Assembly: GCF_945957465.1 (NCBI RefSeq)
Contig: NZ_CAMFLC010000001.1
Location: forward strand, 124,001-188,000
DNA from: an uncultured Leifsonia sp.
GTDB taxonomy: Bacteria; Actinomycetota; Actinomycetes; Actinomycetales; Microbacteriaceae
Direction: 5' to 3'
DNA: 64,000 bases
The notes below the pieces were generated by a model. That model was not told the DNA's origin and made no database searches. It was given only the letters and a program-made list of their open reading frames with translations. Shown here piece after piece: positions 56,165 through 64,000 of this stretch. A program made the position numbers and the translations under genes. Every line of letters starts with the position of its first letter. Positions within the stretch are counted from its first letter, which is position 1.

Positions 56165-57289
56165 GTGGTTTCCCCGAAACACGAAACCGACCCGCAACCG
56201 TCCGCTGGTGCCGGGAGCGTCAACCGCCGCACCATCGTCGGCGCCGCCGCGTGGGCCGCACCGGCCATCGCGCTCTCGGTCGCCTCACCCGCCGCGGCCG
56301 CCTCGCTCGGCACGATCACAGCATCCCCGCAGGCCATCGCAGCGGGTTCGACGAAGAGCTCCCAGCTCCAACTCAATCCGGCCGCCGACGACATCACCAT
56401 CTCCCTCAGCGCGGAACCAGAGGGCATCGTCACCTTCCCCGCCGCAGTGACCACCTTCCCCGGCATCCGCGGGTCGGCATCGGTGCCCTTCTCGACGACC
56501 GCGACCGAAGCCCAGGTCGTGATGATCACGGCGGTCGCGCCGGGCTATACCCCCGTCACCTTCGCTCTCCCGATCGAAGCCGCCCCCGTGGTCGAGCCCG
56601 AGCCGACGCCGCCGGTCATCACCCTCGTGGACGCACCGGTATACGCGCTCTTCAACGGATCGGCACCCAACCGCTACCCCCTCGAGTTCGCCCTCAGCCC
56701 CGTGGCGAGCGGCGTCCCGATCACGCTGACACCGGTGCGAGGCACCAAGGGCGGCCTCGTCGGCATGGCCTCCCACGACCTCACCACCGACGCCTCAGGA
56801 CACGCGAAGACCACGGTGGGCGCCATGTATGACGTCGACGACGCCGTGACCGTCCGCGCAACGGCCCCGGGCTACGAAACCCTCGAATTCGTCATCAACA
56901 CCCTCGCGGCCGGATCCACCGAGCCGACGAATCCGGGCCAACCGGGGAGCGGTGGAACGAGCACGCACAAGGTCTACCGGGTATCCGTGACCGGACACGT
57001 CGCAGCACCGGCGTGGGATCAGTACGTCATCGGCGACAAGCCGATCGTCGTGACGCTGGGTATCACCCCGCGCGGCCCCGGCGTCCCGACGAAGGCCAAC
57101 GTCGCCGGCTACCGGTGGGGTGGGGAGCCGAACGTGCTGCTTCTCTCGCCGGCGAACCTCGCCATCACGGAAGACACTCCCGGATCGTTCACGATCACGA
57201 AGCTGGCGGGCGCCCGATCCGGTCAGACCGCGACGTTCGTGTGGGGCAACTACACCACGGAGTTGAGCATCACCTTCACAGTGGCGTGA
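56165..57289 (+). CDS. exported surface protein, Tat-type signal with Ig-like repeats
   Basis: A 374-residue protein. The signal has NRRTIVGAAAWAAPAIALSVASPAAAAS, a common actinobacterial Tat-like pattern with cleavage after AAA. Two or three beta-rich modules of about 100 residues follow (from residues about 47, 148 and 265), with Thr/Pro/Gly linkers such as STEPTNPGQPGSGGTSTHK. The segments VTFALPIEAA and TLEFVINTLAAGS suggest Ig-like folds. No cell-wall sorting motif (LPxTG) or C-terminal anchor helix is seen, so it is probably released. GTG start. Confidence 0.72.
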   Translation: MVSPKHETDPQPSAGAGSVNRRTIVGAAAWAAPAIALSVASPAAAASLGTITASPQAIAAGSTKSSQLQLNPAADDITISLSAEPEGIVTFPAAVTTFPGIRGSASVPFSTTATEAQVVMITAVAPGYTPVTFALPIEAAPVVEPEPTPPVITLVDAPVYALFNGSAPNRYPLEFALSPVASGVPITLTPVRGTKGGLVGMASHDLTTDASGHAKTTVGAMYDVDDAVTVRATAPGYETLEFVINTLAAGSTEPTNPGQPGSGGTSTHKVYRVSVTGHVAAPAWDQYVIGDKPIVVTLGITPRGPGVPTKANVAGYRWGGEPNVLLLSPANLAITEDTPGSFTITKLAGARSGQTATFVWGNYTTELSITFTVA

Positions 57290-57294
57290 GGCGC

Positions 57295-57330
57295 GAACGC
57301 CATCCGTCCCTTCACGGGCGGATGGCGTTC
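57295..57330 (+). terminator. terminator after exported surface protein gene
   Basis: GAACGCCATCCG (57295-57306) pairs with CGGATGGCGTTC (57319-57330). An inner CCC/GGG stem continues after a one-base bulge, with a five-base loop. It starts six nt after the stop. Confidence 0.83.
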
Positions 57331-57370
57331 CCTGCCACGTGGGCGCGTGACGTACGGGTAGCGTGTCACT

Positions 57371-58150
57371 GTGCTTCCCACGAGTTTCGTCGCGATCGGC
57401 GACAGCTTCACCGAGGGTGTCGGCGACGACCTCCCCGACGGCCGCCAGCGCGGCTGGGCCGACTTCGTCGCGCTCGGGCTCGCGCTGGCGGCCACCGGGC
57501 CGGTCCGCTACGCCAACCTGGCGATCCGCGGTCGCAAACTGATGCCGATCCTCACCGAGCAACTGGAGCCGGCCATCGCGCAGCAGCCGGACCTCATCAG
57601 CCTCAACGGCGGCGGCAACGACATCATGCGCCCGCGAGTGACGATCGACTCGGTCGCCCACCAGCTGGTCGGCGCCGCCGACCGGGTGGCCGCGTCGGGC
57701 AGCCGCATGCTGCTCCTCAGCGGCGCGAACCCGAGCAGGCACCTTCCGCTGGGCTCCCTGCTGCGCAAGCGCGGCGATGCGCTCGCGGTCGCCGTGCGCG
57801 ACCTGCTGCCGCGTGAGGGCGTGCTCTTCGTGGACAACTGGGCCGACGAGCCGCTGGAGGACCTCCGGTACTGGTCGGCCGACCGCCTTCACCTGAACGC
57901 GCTCGGCCACGCCCGGGTCGCGAGCAACGTGCTCACGGCGCTCGACGTGCCCGTCCCCGCCGAGTGGGGCGTCGCCGAGGTGGCGGCCGCGCCGGCCGGC
58001 CGGCCGGCACGCCGTACCGCCGATTACTACCGGCGTTACGTCCTGCCCTGGATCGGCCGACGTCTGACGGGTCGCTCCTCAGGCGACGGCCGCACGGCGA
58101 AGATACCCGAACTCACGCCGGTCGATCCGGCCGCCTTCCGCCCGCTCTGA
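57371..58150 (+). CDS. SGNH/GDSL hydrolase
   Basis: A 259-residue SGNH hydrolase (lipase/esterase superfamily). Block I FVAIGDSFTEGVGDD gives nucleophile S12, block III NGGGND holds the Asn, and the late DRLHLNALGH provides the Asp-x2-His pair. No signal peptide, so it is cytoplasmic. GTG start. The substrate may be an acyl ester or sugar ester. It converges on the phosphoketolase gene across a hairpin. Confidence 0.92.
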   Translation: MLPTSFVAIGDSFTEGVGDDLPDGRQRGWADFVALGLALAATGPVRYANLAIRGRKLMPILTEQLEPAIAQQPDLISLNGGGNDIMRPRVTIDSVAHQLVGAADRVAASGSRMLLLSGANPSRHLPLGSLLRKRGDALAVAVRDLLPREGVLFVDNWADEPLEDLRYWSADRLHLNALGHARVASNVLTALDVPVPAEWGVAEVAAAPAGRPARRTADYYRRYVLPWIGRRLTGRSSGDGRTAKIPELTPVDPAAFRPL

Positions 58151-58187
58151 TGGCCGCAGGAGACACGAACGCCCTCACCCGGCGTCC

Positions 58188-58208
58188 GAGGGGCACTGGG
58201 TGCCCCTC
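58188..58208. terminator. bidirectional terminator between SGNH gene and xfp
   Basis: GAGGGGCAC (58188-58196) pairs with GTGCCCCTC (58200-58208) around a three-base loop, between two convergent genes. It is short but perfect and GC-rich. Confidence 0.72.
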
Positions 58209-58214
58209 TCGAGC

Positions 58215-60659
58215 TCAATCGTTGTCGCCGCCCGTCGTGTCGATGCGGGTCGTGCGGGTGCCTCCGCCCCAGCGCCATTCGGCGACTTCGGGGATGTCCT
58301 CGCCGTGCTCGCGCGTGTACTGGCGAGCGCGCAACCGGGCGTCGACCAGCTCCTGGCGGAACTCAGCCTCCTTCGCGGCGAGCCCCGGCACCCGGTCGAG
58401 CACGTCGATCACCAGGTGGTAGCGATCGAGGTCGTTGAGCATGACCATGTCGAACGGCGTCGTGGTGGTGCCCTCCTCCTTGTAGCCGCGCACGTGCAGG
58501 TTGTCGTGCCCGGCCCTCCGGTAGGTCAGGCGGTGGATGAGCCACGGATAGCCGTGGTAGGCGAAGATCACCGGCTTGTCGACGGTGAACAGCGCGTCGT
58601 ACTCGCGGTCGCTCAGCCCGTGCGGGTGCTCGCCCTCGCTCTGCAGTCGCATCAGATCGACGACATTCACCACGCGCACCGCGAGTCCCGGGAGCCTGCG
58701 GCGGAGGATGTCGGCGGCCGCGAGCACTTCCAGGGTCGGGATGTCTCCGGCGCAGCCGAGGACCACGTCCGGTTCCTCGCCCTCCCGTTCGGTGCCTGCC
58801 CAGTCGAAGATCCCGATGCCGCGTGTGCAGTGCGCGATGGCGTCGGCCATGTTCAGCCAGTTCGGCGCCGGTTGCTTACCCGCGACGACGACGTTCACGT
58901 AGTCGACGGAGCGCAGGCAGTGGTCGTAGGTCGACAGCAGGGTGTTGGCGTCGAACGGCAGGTAGACGCGCACCACGTCCGCCTTCTTGTTGACGACGTG
59001 ATCGATGAAGCCCGGGTCCTGGTGGGACGCCCCGTTGTGGTCCTGGCGCCAGACGTGCGAACTGAGCAGATAGTTGAGGGAGGCCACCGGCCGCCGCCAC
59101 TCGATGCGGCGTGACGTCTTGAGCCATTTCGCGTGCTGGTTGAACATCGAGTCGACGATGTGGATGAACGCCTCGTAGGAGGTGAGCACCCCGTGCCGGC
59201 CGGTCAGCAGATAGCCTTCGAGCCAGCCTTGGCACTGGTGTTCGCTGAGCACCTCCATCACCCGTCCGCTCGGCACCAGGTGATTGTCGGAATCGATCGG
59301 CCAGTACTCGGCGTTCCACTGCTTTCCGGTGACCTCGTAGACGTCCTGGAGACGGTTCGAGGCCGTCTCGTCGGGAGCGAACAGCCGGAAGTCGTCGGGA
59401 TTCTCCGCCATGACATCCCGGAGCCAGCCGCCCAGAACGCGCGTCGCCTCCGCGACCGTCTCCCCCGGCGCCGGCACTTCGACGGCGTAATCACGGAAGT
59501 CGGGCAGGCGCAGATCGCGACGCAGCAGACCGCCGTTGGCGACCGGATTGGCGCTCATGCGGCGGGCGCCCTCGGGCGCGAGCGAGGCGACGAGCCGGAC
59601 AGGCGCGCCCGATTCGTCGAAGAGCTCCTCCGGCCGGTAAGAGAGCAGCCAGTTCTCGAGCAGCCGTGTGTGCGCCTCGGTGTCGCGGGCGTCGGCCAGC
59701 GGCACCTGGTGCGAGCGCCAGTTGTTCTCGGCGGGATGGCCGTCGATCTCGGGCGGACACGTCCAGCCCTTGGGGGTGCGGAGGATGAGCATGGGCCAGG
59801 CCGGGCGGTCGACGAGGTCGCCGGCGGCCGCGGCTGCCTTGATCTCGGCGATGCGGTCGAGGATCTCGTCCAGCGTCGACGCCATGCGCTCGTGCACGTT
59901 GCGCGGGTCCTCGCCGTCGAAGCCTCCGGAGACGAGATACGGGGTGTAGCCGTAGCCGCGCATGAGGTCGAACAGCTCGCTCTCCGGGATACGCGCCAGG
60001 ACGGTCGGGTTGGCGATCTTGTAACCGTTGAGATGCAGGATCGGCAGCACCGCACCGTCCGTCTTCGGGTTGAGGAACTTATTGGAGTGCCACGCGGTTG
60101 CGAGCGGACCGGTCTCCGCTTCGCCGTCGCCGACCACGGCAGCGACCAGCAGGCCCGGATGGTCGAAGGCGGCGCCGTAGGCGTGCGAGAGCGCATAGCC
60201 GAGCTCGCCGCCCTCGTGGATGCTGCCCGGCGTCTCGGGGGCCGCGTGCGACGGGATGCCACCGGGAAAGGAGAATTGCCGGAACAATCGGCGCAGGCCG
60301 TCCTCGCTGCGGTCGATCGTGCTGTAGATCTCGCTGTAGGTGCCGTCGAGGTAGGCGCCGGCCACCACACCGGGGCCGCCGTGGCCGGGCCCGGCCACGA
60401 ACAGCGTGTCGAGGTCGCGCTGCCGGATGGCCCGGTTGAGGTGCGCGTAGACGAAGTTGAGGCCTGGGGTCGTCCCCCAATGCCCGAGGAGGCGCGGCTT
60501 GATGTCGTCCCGCGAGAGCGGGCGTCGCAGCAACGGGTTGTCGAGCAGGTAGATCTGGCCGACGGACAGATAGTTCGCCGCGCGCCACCAGGCGTCCAGT
60601 TGATCGAGTTCGGTGTCGGAGAGGGTGGCCGTGGACTGGTCGTTCGTGGTCTCGCTCAC
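58215..60659 (-). CDS. xfp: phosphoketolase (xylulose-5-P/fructose-6-P)
   Basis: An 814-residue thiamine-diphosphate enzyme that splits xylulose 5-phosphate, and often fructose 6-phosphate, to acetyl phosphate plus an aldose phosphate. Motifs are [53 protein letters not shown] and [15 protein letters not shown]. Full length for the family. GTG start. Together with the tkt and tal operon in this window it offers a bypass from pentose phosphate to acetyl phosphate; phosphotransacetylase and acetate kinase genes are not seen here. Confidence 0.95.
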   Translation of the reverse strand: MSETTNDQSTATLSDTELDQLDAWWRAANYLSVGQIYLLDNPLLRRPLSRDDIKPRLLGHWGTTPGLNFVYAHLNRAIRQRDLDTLFVAGPGHGGPGVVAGAYLDGTYSEIYSTIDRSEDGLRRLFRQFSFPGGIPSHAAPETPGSIHEGGELGYALSHAYGAAFDHPGLLVAAVVGDGEAETGPLATAWHSNKFLNPKTDGAVLPILHLNGYKIANPTVLARIPESELFDLMRGYGYTPYLVSGGFDGEDPRNVHERMASTLDEILDRIAEIKAAAAAGDLVDRPAWPMLILRTPKGWTCPPEIDGHPAENNWRSHQVPLADARDTEAHTRLLENWLLSYRPEELFDESGAPVRLVASLAPEGARRMSANPVANGGLLRRDLRLPDFRDYAVEVPAPGETVAEATRVLGGWLRDVMAENPDDFRLFAPDETASNRLQDVYEVTGKQWNAEYWPIDSDNHLVPSGRVMEVLSEHQCQGWLEGYLLTGRHGVLTSYEAFIHIVDSMFNQHAKWLKTSRRIEWRRPVASLNYLLSSHVWRQDHNGASHQDPGFIDHVVNKKADVVRVYLPFDANTLLSTYDHCLRSVDYVNVVVAGKQPAPNWLNMADAIAHCTRGIGIFDWAGTEREGEEPDVVLGCAGDIPTLEVLAAADILRRRLPGLAVRVVNVVDLMRLQSEGEHPHGLSDREYDALFTVDKPVIFAYHGYPWLIHRLTYRRAGHDNLHVRGYKEEGTTTTPFDMVMLNDLDRYHLVIDVLDRVPGLAAKEAEFRQELVDARLRARQYTREHGEDIPEVAEWRWGGGTRTTRIDTTGGDND

Positions 60660-60731
60660 GCGGGCATCCTACGAGCGGGCCGCCCGGATTGATAGAGAGC
60701 AGATGTCGGGCGCGGGCGGTAGGTTCGACTC

Positions 60732-61343
60732 ATGACGGACGCGGTGGTCACGCAATCGGTCGATGCGTCGACGTGGAACGAGTTGGAGACGGTCTTCGGC
60801 ACCAAGGGCGACGCGTCGAGCTGCTGGTGCCAATGGTTCAAACTGAGCCGCGCCGACTGGGATGCGGCCACGCGCGACCAGACCAGGGCGCTGCTGCACG
60901 ATCAGGTACAGACCGGCTCGCCCGGAGTGATCGCGCGCATCGGCGAGGAGCCTATCGGCTGGGCGGCTGTCGAGCCGTTCTCGGCGTACCCGGCGCTGGC
61001 CCGTTCGCCGATCACCCGACGTCGCGAGGGCGATCCCGACGTCTCGGAGGTGTGGGCGGTGACGTGCTTCGTGGTCCGGCTGGAGTACCGCCGACAGGGC
61101 GTCGCCCGGGCGCTGCTCGCCGGTGCGCTCGACCACGCCCGCGCGCGCGGCGCCAGGGTCATCGAGGGCTACCCGGTCGATCCCGAGGTGCGGCCCTCGC
61201 TCTCGGCGGCCGAGCGCTACCACGGCACCGTGTCGCTGTTCCGCGACGGCGGGTTCGAGGTGGTACGCCGCCCCAGTGCGACGCGCGCGGTGATGCGCCG
61301 CGAGCTGCGGAGCGGGACTGCCGTGGCCGTGCACAGGCCCTAA
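60732..61343 (+). CDS. GNAT family N-acetyltransferase
   Basis: A 203-residue GNAT protein. The acetyl-CoA motif is in RLEYRRQGVARALLAGALDHARARGARVIEGYPVD (about residues 117-150), here the RRQGVA stretch. The N-terminal GDASSCWCQWFKLSR is characteristic of a group with a Cys/Trp-rich start. The substrate is unknown. ATG start. It is divergent from phosphoketolase over 72 nt, and ten nt before the EamA gene, so the last two may form one unit. Confidence 0.85.
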   Translation: MTDAVVTQSVDASTWNELETVFGTKGDASSCWCQWFKLSRADWDAATRDQTRALLHDQVQTGSPGVIARIGEEPIGWAAVEPFSAYPALARSPITRRREGDPDVSEVWAVTCFVVRLEYRRQGVARALLAGALDHARARGARVIEGYPVDPEVRPSLSAAERYHGTVSLFRDGGFEVVRRPSATRAVMRRELRSGTAVAVHRP

Positions 61344-61353
61344 GCTCGATCGG

Positions 61354-62241
61354 GTGAGTTCGCAGCGCAATCGGGTCGTCGTCGGCGCCGGCACCCAGAT
61401 CGCCACCGAGGTCAGCATCAACTTCGGCTCCTCGGTCGCCGGGCTGCTCATCCCGGTCGTCGGCTCGCTCGTGGTGGTCGCCGTGCGCCAGGTCGTGACC
61501 GCGGTATGCATCCTGCCGTTCTACCGACCGCGACGCGCAGAGCTCACGTGGCGTCGGCTGTGGCCCGCGCTGGCTCTCGGTGTCGTCCTCGCCGCGATGA
61601 ATCTGAGCTTCTACGAGGCGGTGGGCCGACTCGGCCTCGGGATGGCCGCCACGATCGAGTTCCTCGGCCCCTTCGCCCTCGCGCTGGCGGGCTCGCGCCG
61701 GCTCCTGGACGCCGGCTGCGCGGTCGCAGCGGCCGCGGGGGTGCTCCTGCTCACGGCGACCGAGGGTGCGATCGACCCGGTCGGCGTCGTGCTCGCACTC
61801 ACCGCCGCCGCGTCGTGGGCAGCGTACATCCTGCTGACCCGCAGGGTCGCGACCCGGCTGCCCGGTCTCGAAGGGCTGAGCGTGGCGAGCATCGTCGCCA
61901 CCGCCCTCACGGTTCCGCTCGCGCTCGTCGTCGTCGACTATGCGCGCATCGACTGGAGGGTGGCCGGCCTCCTGCTCGCCGCCGGGATCCTGTCCTCCGC
62001 CGTCCCATACAGCCTGGACACGTTCATCCTGCGTCGGATCACCCCGCGGCTGTACGCGGTGATCACATCGTTCGGGCCCGTGATCGCGACCCTGTTCGGC
62101 GTCCTCGTGCTCGGCGAGCACTTCGAGCCGGTGCAGCTCGCCGGCATCGCCCTCGTCTGCGTCGCCGCGGGCGTCACCATCGCCACGCAACGCGAGCGCC
62201 CGCGCTCCCCGCTCGAGGCGACCGCCGAGACCATCCCCTAG
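61354..62241 (+). CDS. EamA/DMT-family transporter (RhtA-like)
   Basis: A 295-residue membrane protein with about ten helices and two EamA repeats, as in drug/metabolite exporters such as RhtA/RarD. The first repeat includes AAMNLSFYEAVGRLGLGMAATIEFLGP, a typical EamA segment; the second includes SAVPYSLDTFILRRI. It may export amino acids or other metabolites. GTG start, ten nt after the GNAT gene. It ends eight nt before an unusual cluster of palindromes. Confidence 0.9.
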   Translation: MSSQRNRVVVGAGTQIATEVSINFGSSVAGLLIPVVGSLVVVAVRQVVTAVCILPFYRPRRAELTWRRLWPALALGVVLAAMNLSFYEAVGRLGLGMAATIEFLGPFALALAGSRRLLDAGCAVAAAAGVLLLTATEGAIDPVGVVLALTAAASWAAYILLTRRVATRLPGLEGLSVASIVATALTVPLALVVVDYARIDWRVAGLLLAAGILSSAVPYSLDTFILRRITPRLYAVITSFGPVIATLFGVLVLGEHFEPVQLAGIALVCVAAGVTIATQRERPRSPLEATAETIP

Positions 62242-62248
62242 CCGCGCC

Positions 62249-62312
62249 GCGACATTCGTCACGAATGTCGCGATTCGTGCCACGAAAGTCGACATTCGTG
62301 ACGAATGTCGAC
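62249..62312. repeat. three phased palindromes between convergent genes
   Basis: Palindrome one (62249-62271) and palindrome three (62288-62312) share the core GACATTCGTNACGAATGTC; a middle one is imperfect, TTCGTG-C-CACGAA (62274-62286). Centres are at 62260, 62280 and 62300, exactly 20 bp apart. The region lies between the EamA gene end (62241) and the ABC permease gene end (62317). It could act as a bidirectional terminator, a REP-like element or a protein-binding array. Confidence 0.75.
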
Positions 62313-62316
62313 CGCA

Positions 62317-63207
62317 TCAGGAGAGGATGTCTTTGCTGAGGAAGCGCCCGATGGCCAGGGCACCGAAGACGGCGACATAGCCGGCCTGCAGCACCGCGTT
62401 CGAGACGAAGGAGTCCCACACCAGCGGGGCGCGGAGGAAGTCGGCGAAGCCCAGCCAGTAGTGGCTGAACAGCCACGGGTGCAGGGCATCGAGCTGCGGC
62501 AGCTGATCGAGCACCTGCGACACCACCGCCAGCACCGCGGTCGCGGCCATCGCCCCCACCGGCACGTCGGTCAGCGTCGACAGGAACAGACCGATCGCGC
62601 ACATCCCGAGCAGCGACACGACGATGTAGAGCGCGATCAGCAGGAGCCTCAGCGCAGCATCGCCCACGCTCACGACGCTGCCCGAGAGCAGGGTCACCGG
62701 CCCGATCGGGAACAGGATCGCGCCGATGACGGCGCCGGCGACGGCGACCGTCAACGCGGCTGCGATGCAGAAGGCCGCACATCCGGCGTACTTGACGGCG
62801 AGCAGCCGAAGCCGACCGGCCGGCGCGATGACGAGGTAGCGCAGCGTGCCGTGGCTCGCCTCGCCCGCGATGGTGTCACCGGCGACCACCCCGATCGTGA
62901 GCGGAAGGAACAGCGGGACGCACACGACGAGCGCCGTGAACGCGACGAACAGGCCGTTGCCGGTGATCTGATCGAGGAACGCGGGGCCGCGACCGCGACC
63001 GGTCACGCGCACCGCGACGGCGATCAGGACCGGGACCGCGGCCAGGGCGGCGAGCATCGCCCACGTGCGCCAGCGCCGGAAGAGCACCGACAGCTCGGAC
63101 CACAACAGCGACCATCCGGCAGAGGGCCGCTCCCGCCGGGCGGTCACCGAGTCCCGCGCTGTCGCCGCCGCCGGATGCTCCAGCGGCACCGCCTCACTGC
63201 TCGACAT
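62317..63207 (-). CDS. ABC-2 transporter permease
   Basis: A 296-residue membrane protein with about six helices and the layout of ABC-2 permeases: a soluble N-terminal stretch, first helix in WAMLAALAAVPVLIAVAV, a large segment with GVVAGDTIAGEASHGTLRYLVIAPAGR (the usual GE..GT amphipathic region), then further helices. Its gene overlaps the ATPase gene by 14 nt at its start, a typical ATPase-permease order. Substrate unknown; drugs, lipids or a bacteriocin are possible. Confidence 0.9.
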   Translation of the reverse strand: MSSSEAVPLEHPAAATARDSVTARRERPSAGWSLLWSELSVLFRRWRTWAMLAALAAVPVLIAVAVRVTGRGRGPAFLDQITGNGLFVAFTALVVCVPLFLPLTIGVVAGDTIAGEASHGTLRYLVIAPAGRLRLLAVKYAGCAAFCIAAALTVAVAGAVIGAILFPIGPVTLLSGSVVSVGDAALRLLLIALYIVVSLLGMCAIGLFLSTLTDVPVGAMAATAVLAVVSQVLDQLPQLDALHPWLFSHYWLGFADFLRAPLVWDSFVSNAVLQAGYVAVFGALAIGRFLSKDILS

Positions 63208-64000
63208 CGAAGCCCTCCCCCGTCAGCTCCACGAACCGTTCCTCGAGGCTGGACGCGCGCACTGAGAAGCCGCGCAGCCGCACCCCCGCGCCGACCAGAG
63301 CCGACGCGAGCTCCTCCGCGAGGGGCGCGTCGCCGCCGAGCCCGGCCTCCACGCCGTCGCCGACGGCCTCGGGAGCGAGACCCAGCCGGGCGAGGACTTC
63401 CGCGGCGATGCCCTGGTCCGGCGTCGTCACGGTGACCCGCGGGCCGGACGCACCGCGCAAGTCGTCGAGCGACCCCTGTGCGACCAGCCTGCCCGCCCGC
63501 ATGATCGCCGCGTGCGAGCAGATCTGCTCGATCTCGGCGAGCAGGTGACTGGAGACGAAGACCGTCGTCCCCTCGTCCGCGAGCGACCGGACGAGGTTGC
63601 GCACCTCCCGGGTGCCCTGCGGGTCGAGGCCGTTCGTCGGCTCGTCGAGTACGAGGAGATCGCGATCGGTGAGGAGCGCGCCCGCGATGCCGAGCCGTTG
63701 CTTCATGCCGAGCGAGTAGGCACGCACGTGCTTGCCCGCCGCGTGCGACAGGCCGACGCGCTCGAGAGCGGCCTCCACGCGGGCCGCGCGGGTGGCGCCG
63801 GGGGCATAGCGGTCGGCGGTGTCGCGGCGCACCAGGTTGGCCGCCCCGGAGAGGTAGGGGGCGAACGACGGCCCCTCCACCAGCGCCCCCACCCGAGGCA
63901 GCACGGACGCGCCACGGTCGGGCATCGCTTCACCGAGCACCGAGATCGAACCGGCCGACGGGGATATCAACCCGAGCAGCATCCGGATCGTGGTCGTCTT
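63194..64000 (-). CDS. ABC transporter ATP-binding protein (5' end outside window)
   Basis: The last 268 residues of an ABC ATPase partner of the permease. The last residues of Walker A (KTTTIRMLLGLISPSAG) are just inside the window edge, so the start lies beyond. The signature YSLGMKQRLGIAGALL, Walker B VLDEPTNGLDPQGTREV and switch His in VFVSSHLLAEIEQ are complete. The C-terminal extension (about 80 residues) with RVTVTTPDQG resembles the export-type ATPase regulatory tail. Confidence 0.93.
   Translation of the reverse strand, partial: KTTTIRMLLGLISPSAGSISVLGEAMPDRGASVLPRVGALVEGPSFAPYLSGAANLVRRDTADRYAPGATRAARVEAALERVGLSHAAGKHVRAYSLGMKQRLGIAGALLTDRDLLVLDEPTNGLDPQGTREVRNLVRSLADEGTTVFVSSHLLAEIEQICSHAAIMRAGRLVAQGSLDDLRGASGPRVTVTTPDQGIAAEVLARLGLAPEAVGDGVEAGLGGDAPLAEELASALVGAGVRLRGFSVRASSLEERFVELTGEGFDVEQ

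Noticed and set aside
61159..62295. A 378-codon open frame on the minus strand over the EamA gene
   Set aside because: Antisense to a clear ten-helix transporter, with shadow composition.

Overview
The window is high-GC chromosomal DNA with dense, often overlapping genes (ATGA, GTGA and TGATG junctions) and many GTG or TTG starts. It carries actinobacterial marker genes: rbpA, opcA, whiA, a PdtaR-type ANTAR regulator and a suf operon with a Rieske-type ferredoxin. The mix suggests a member of the Microbacteriaceae, perhaps Leifsonia-like. That placement rests on gene content and protein character, not on a database search.

Layout. 1-5617 (minus): suf Fe-S assembly operon sufB-sufD-Rieske ferredoxin-sufC-sufT-like, then an ABC-F ATPase cut by the window edge. 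5926-8309: heme A and heme O synthases (ctaA, ctaB) around a GNAT gene. 8359-11388 (minus): a three-gene accessory cassette (WXG-like protein, large helical protein with an alpha/beta hydrolase domain, lipoprotein) between ctaB and tkt. 11688-19827 (plus): pentose-phosphate operon tkt-tal-pgi-zwf-opcA-pgl. 19906-24392 (minus): rbpA, secG, tpiA-pgk-gap and sodA. 24526-31572 (minus): whiA, rapZ, uvrC, uvrA with a LexA-box-like site upstream of uvrA. 31799-36012 (minus): a DUF4129/MoxR/DUF58 membrane cluster. 36113-46574 (minus): uvrB, coaE, rpsA, a TIGR01777 epimerase, a DUF4166 gene, a DUF885 peptidase-like gene and polA. 46653-47850: thioesterase, pdtaR, tRNA-Leu(CAA). 47859-50676 (minus): a compact flavin/Fe-S redox operon (Ser/Thr-rich membrane protein, ApbE, 44-residue membrane protein, NuoF-like protein, ferredoxin). 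50799-64000: accessory and metabolic genes, including an FBP zinc protein, thioredoxin, hydrolases, two exported proteins, phosphoketolase, an EamA transporter and an ABC-2 transporter cut by the window end.

How the genes work together. The glycolysis and pentose-phosphate genes plus phosphoketolase give a full set for interconverting hexose, pentose and triose phosphates, with NADPH from zwf/opcA/pgl. The suf and heme genes supply cofactors for respiration. The uvrABC and polA genes form the nucleotide-excision repair set. Gene order from uvrC to the ABC-F gene resembles, from memory, the Mycobacterium tuberculosis Rv1420-Rv1473 region, and uvrA to pdtaR resembles Rv1638-Rv1626, so two blocks that are separate there are joined here.

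The least ordinary parts are the ApbE/NuoF-like/ferredoxin operon, the WXG-like cassette, and three palindromes with centres exactly 20 bp apart at 62249-62312.
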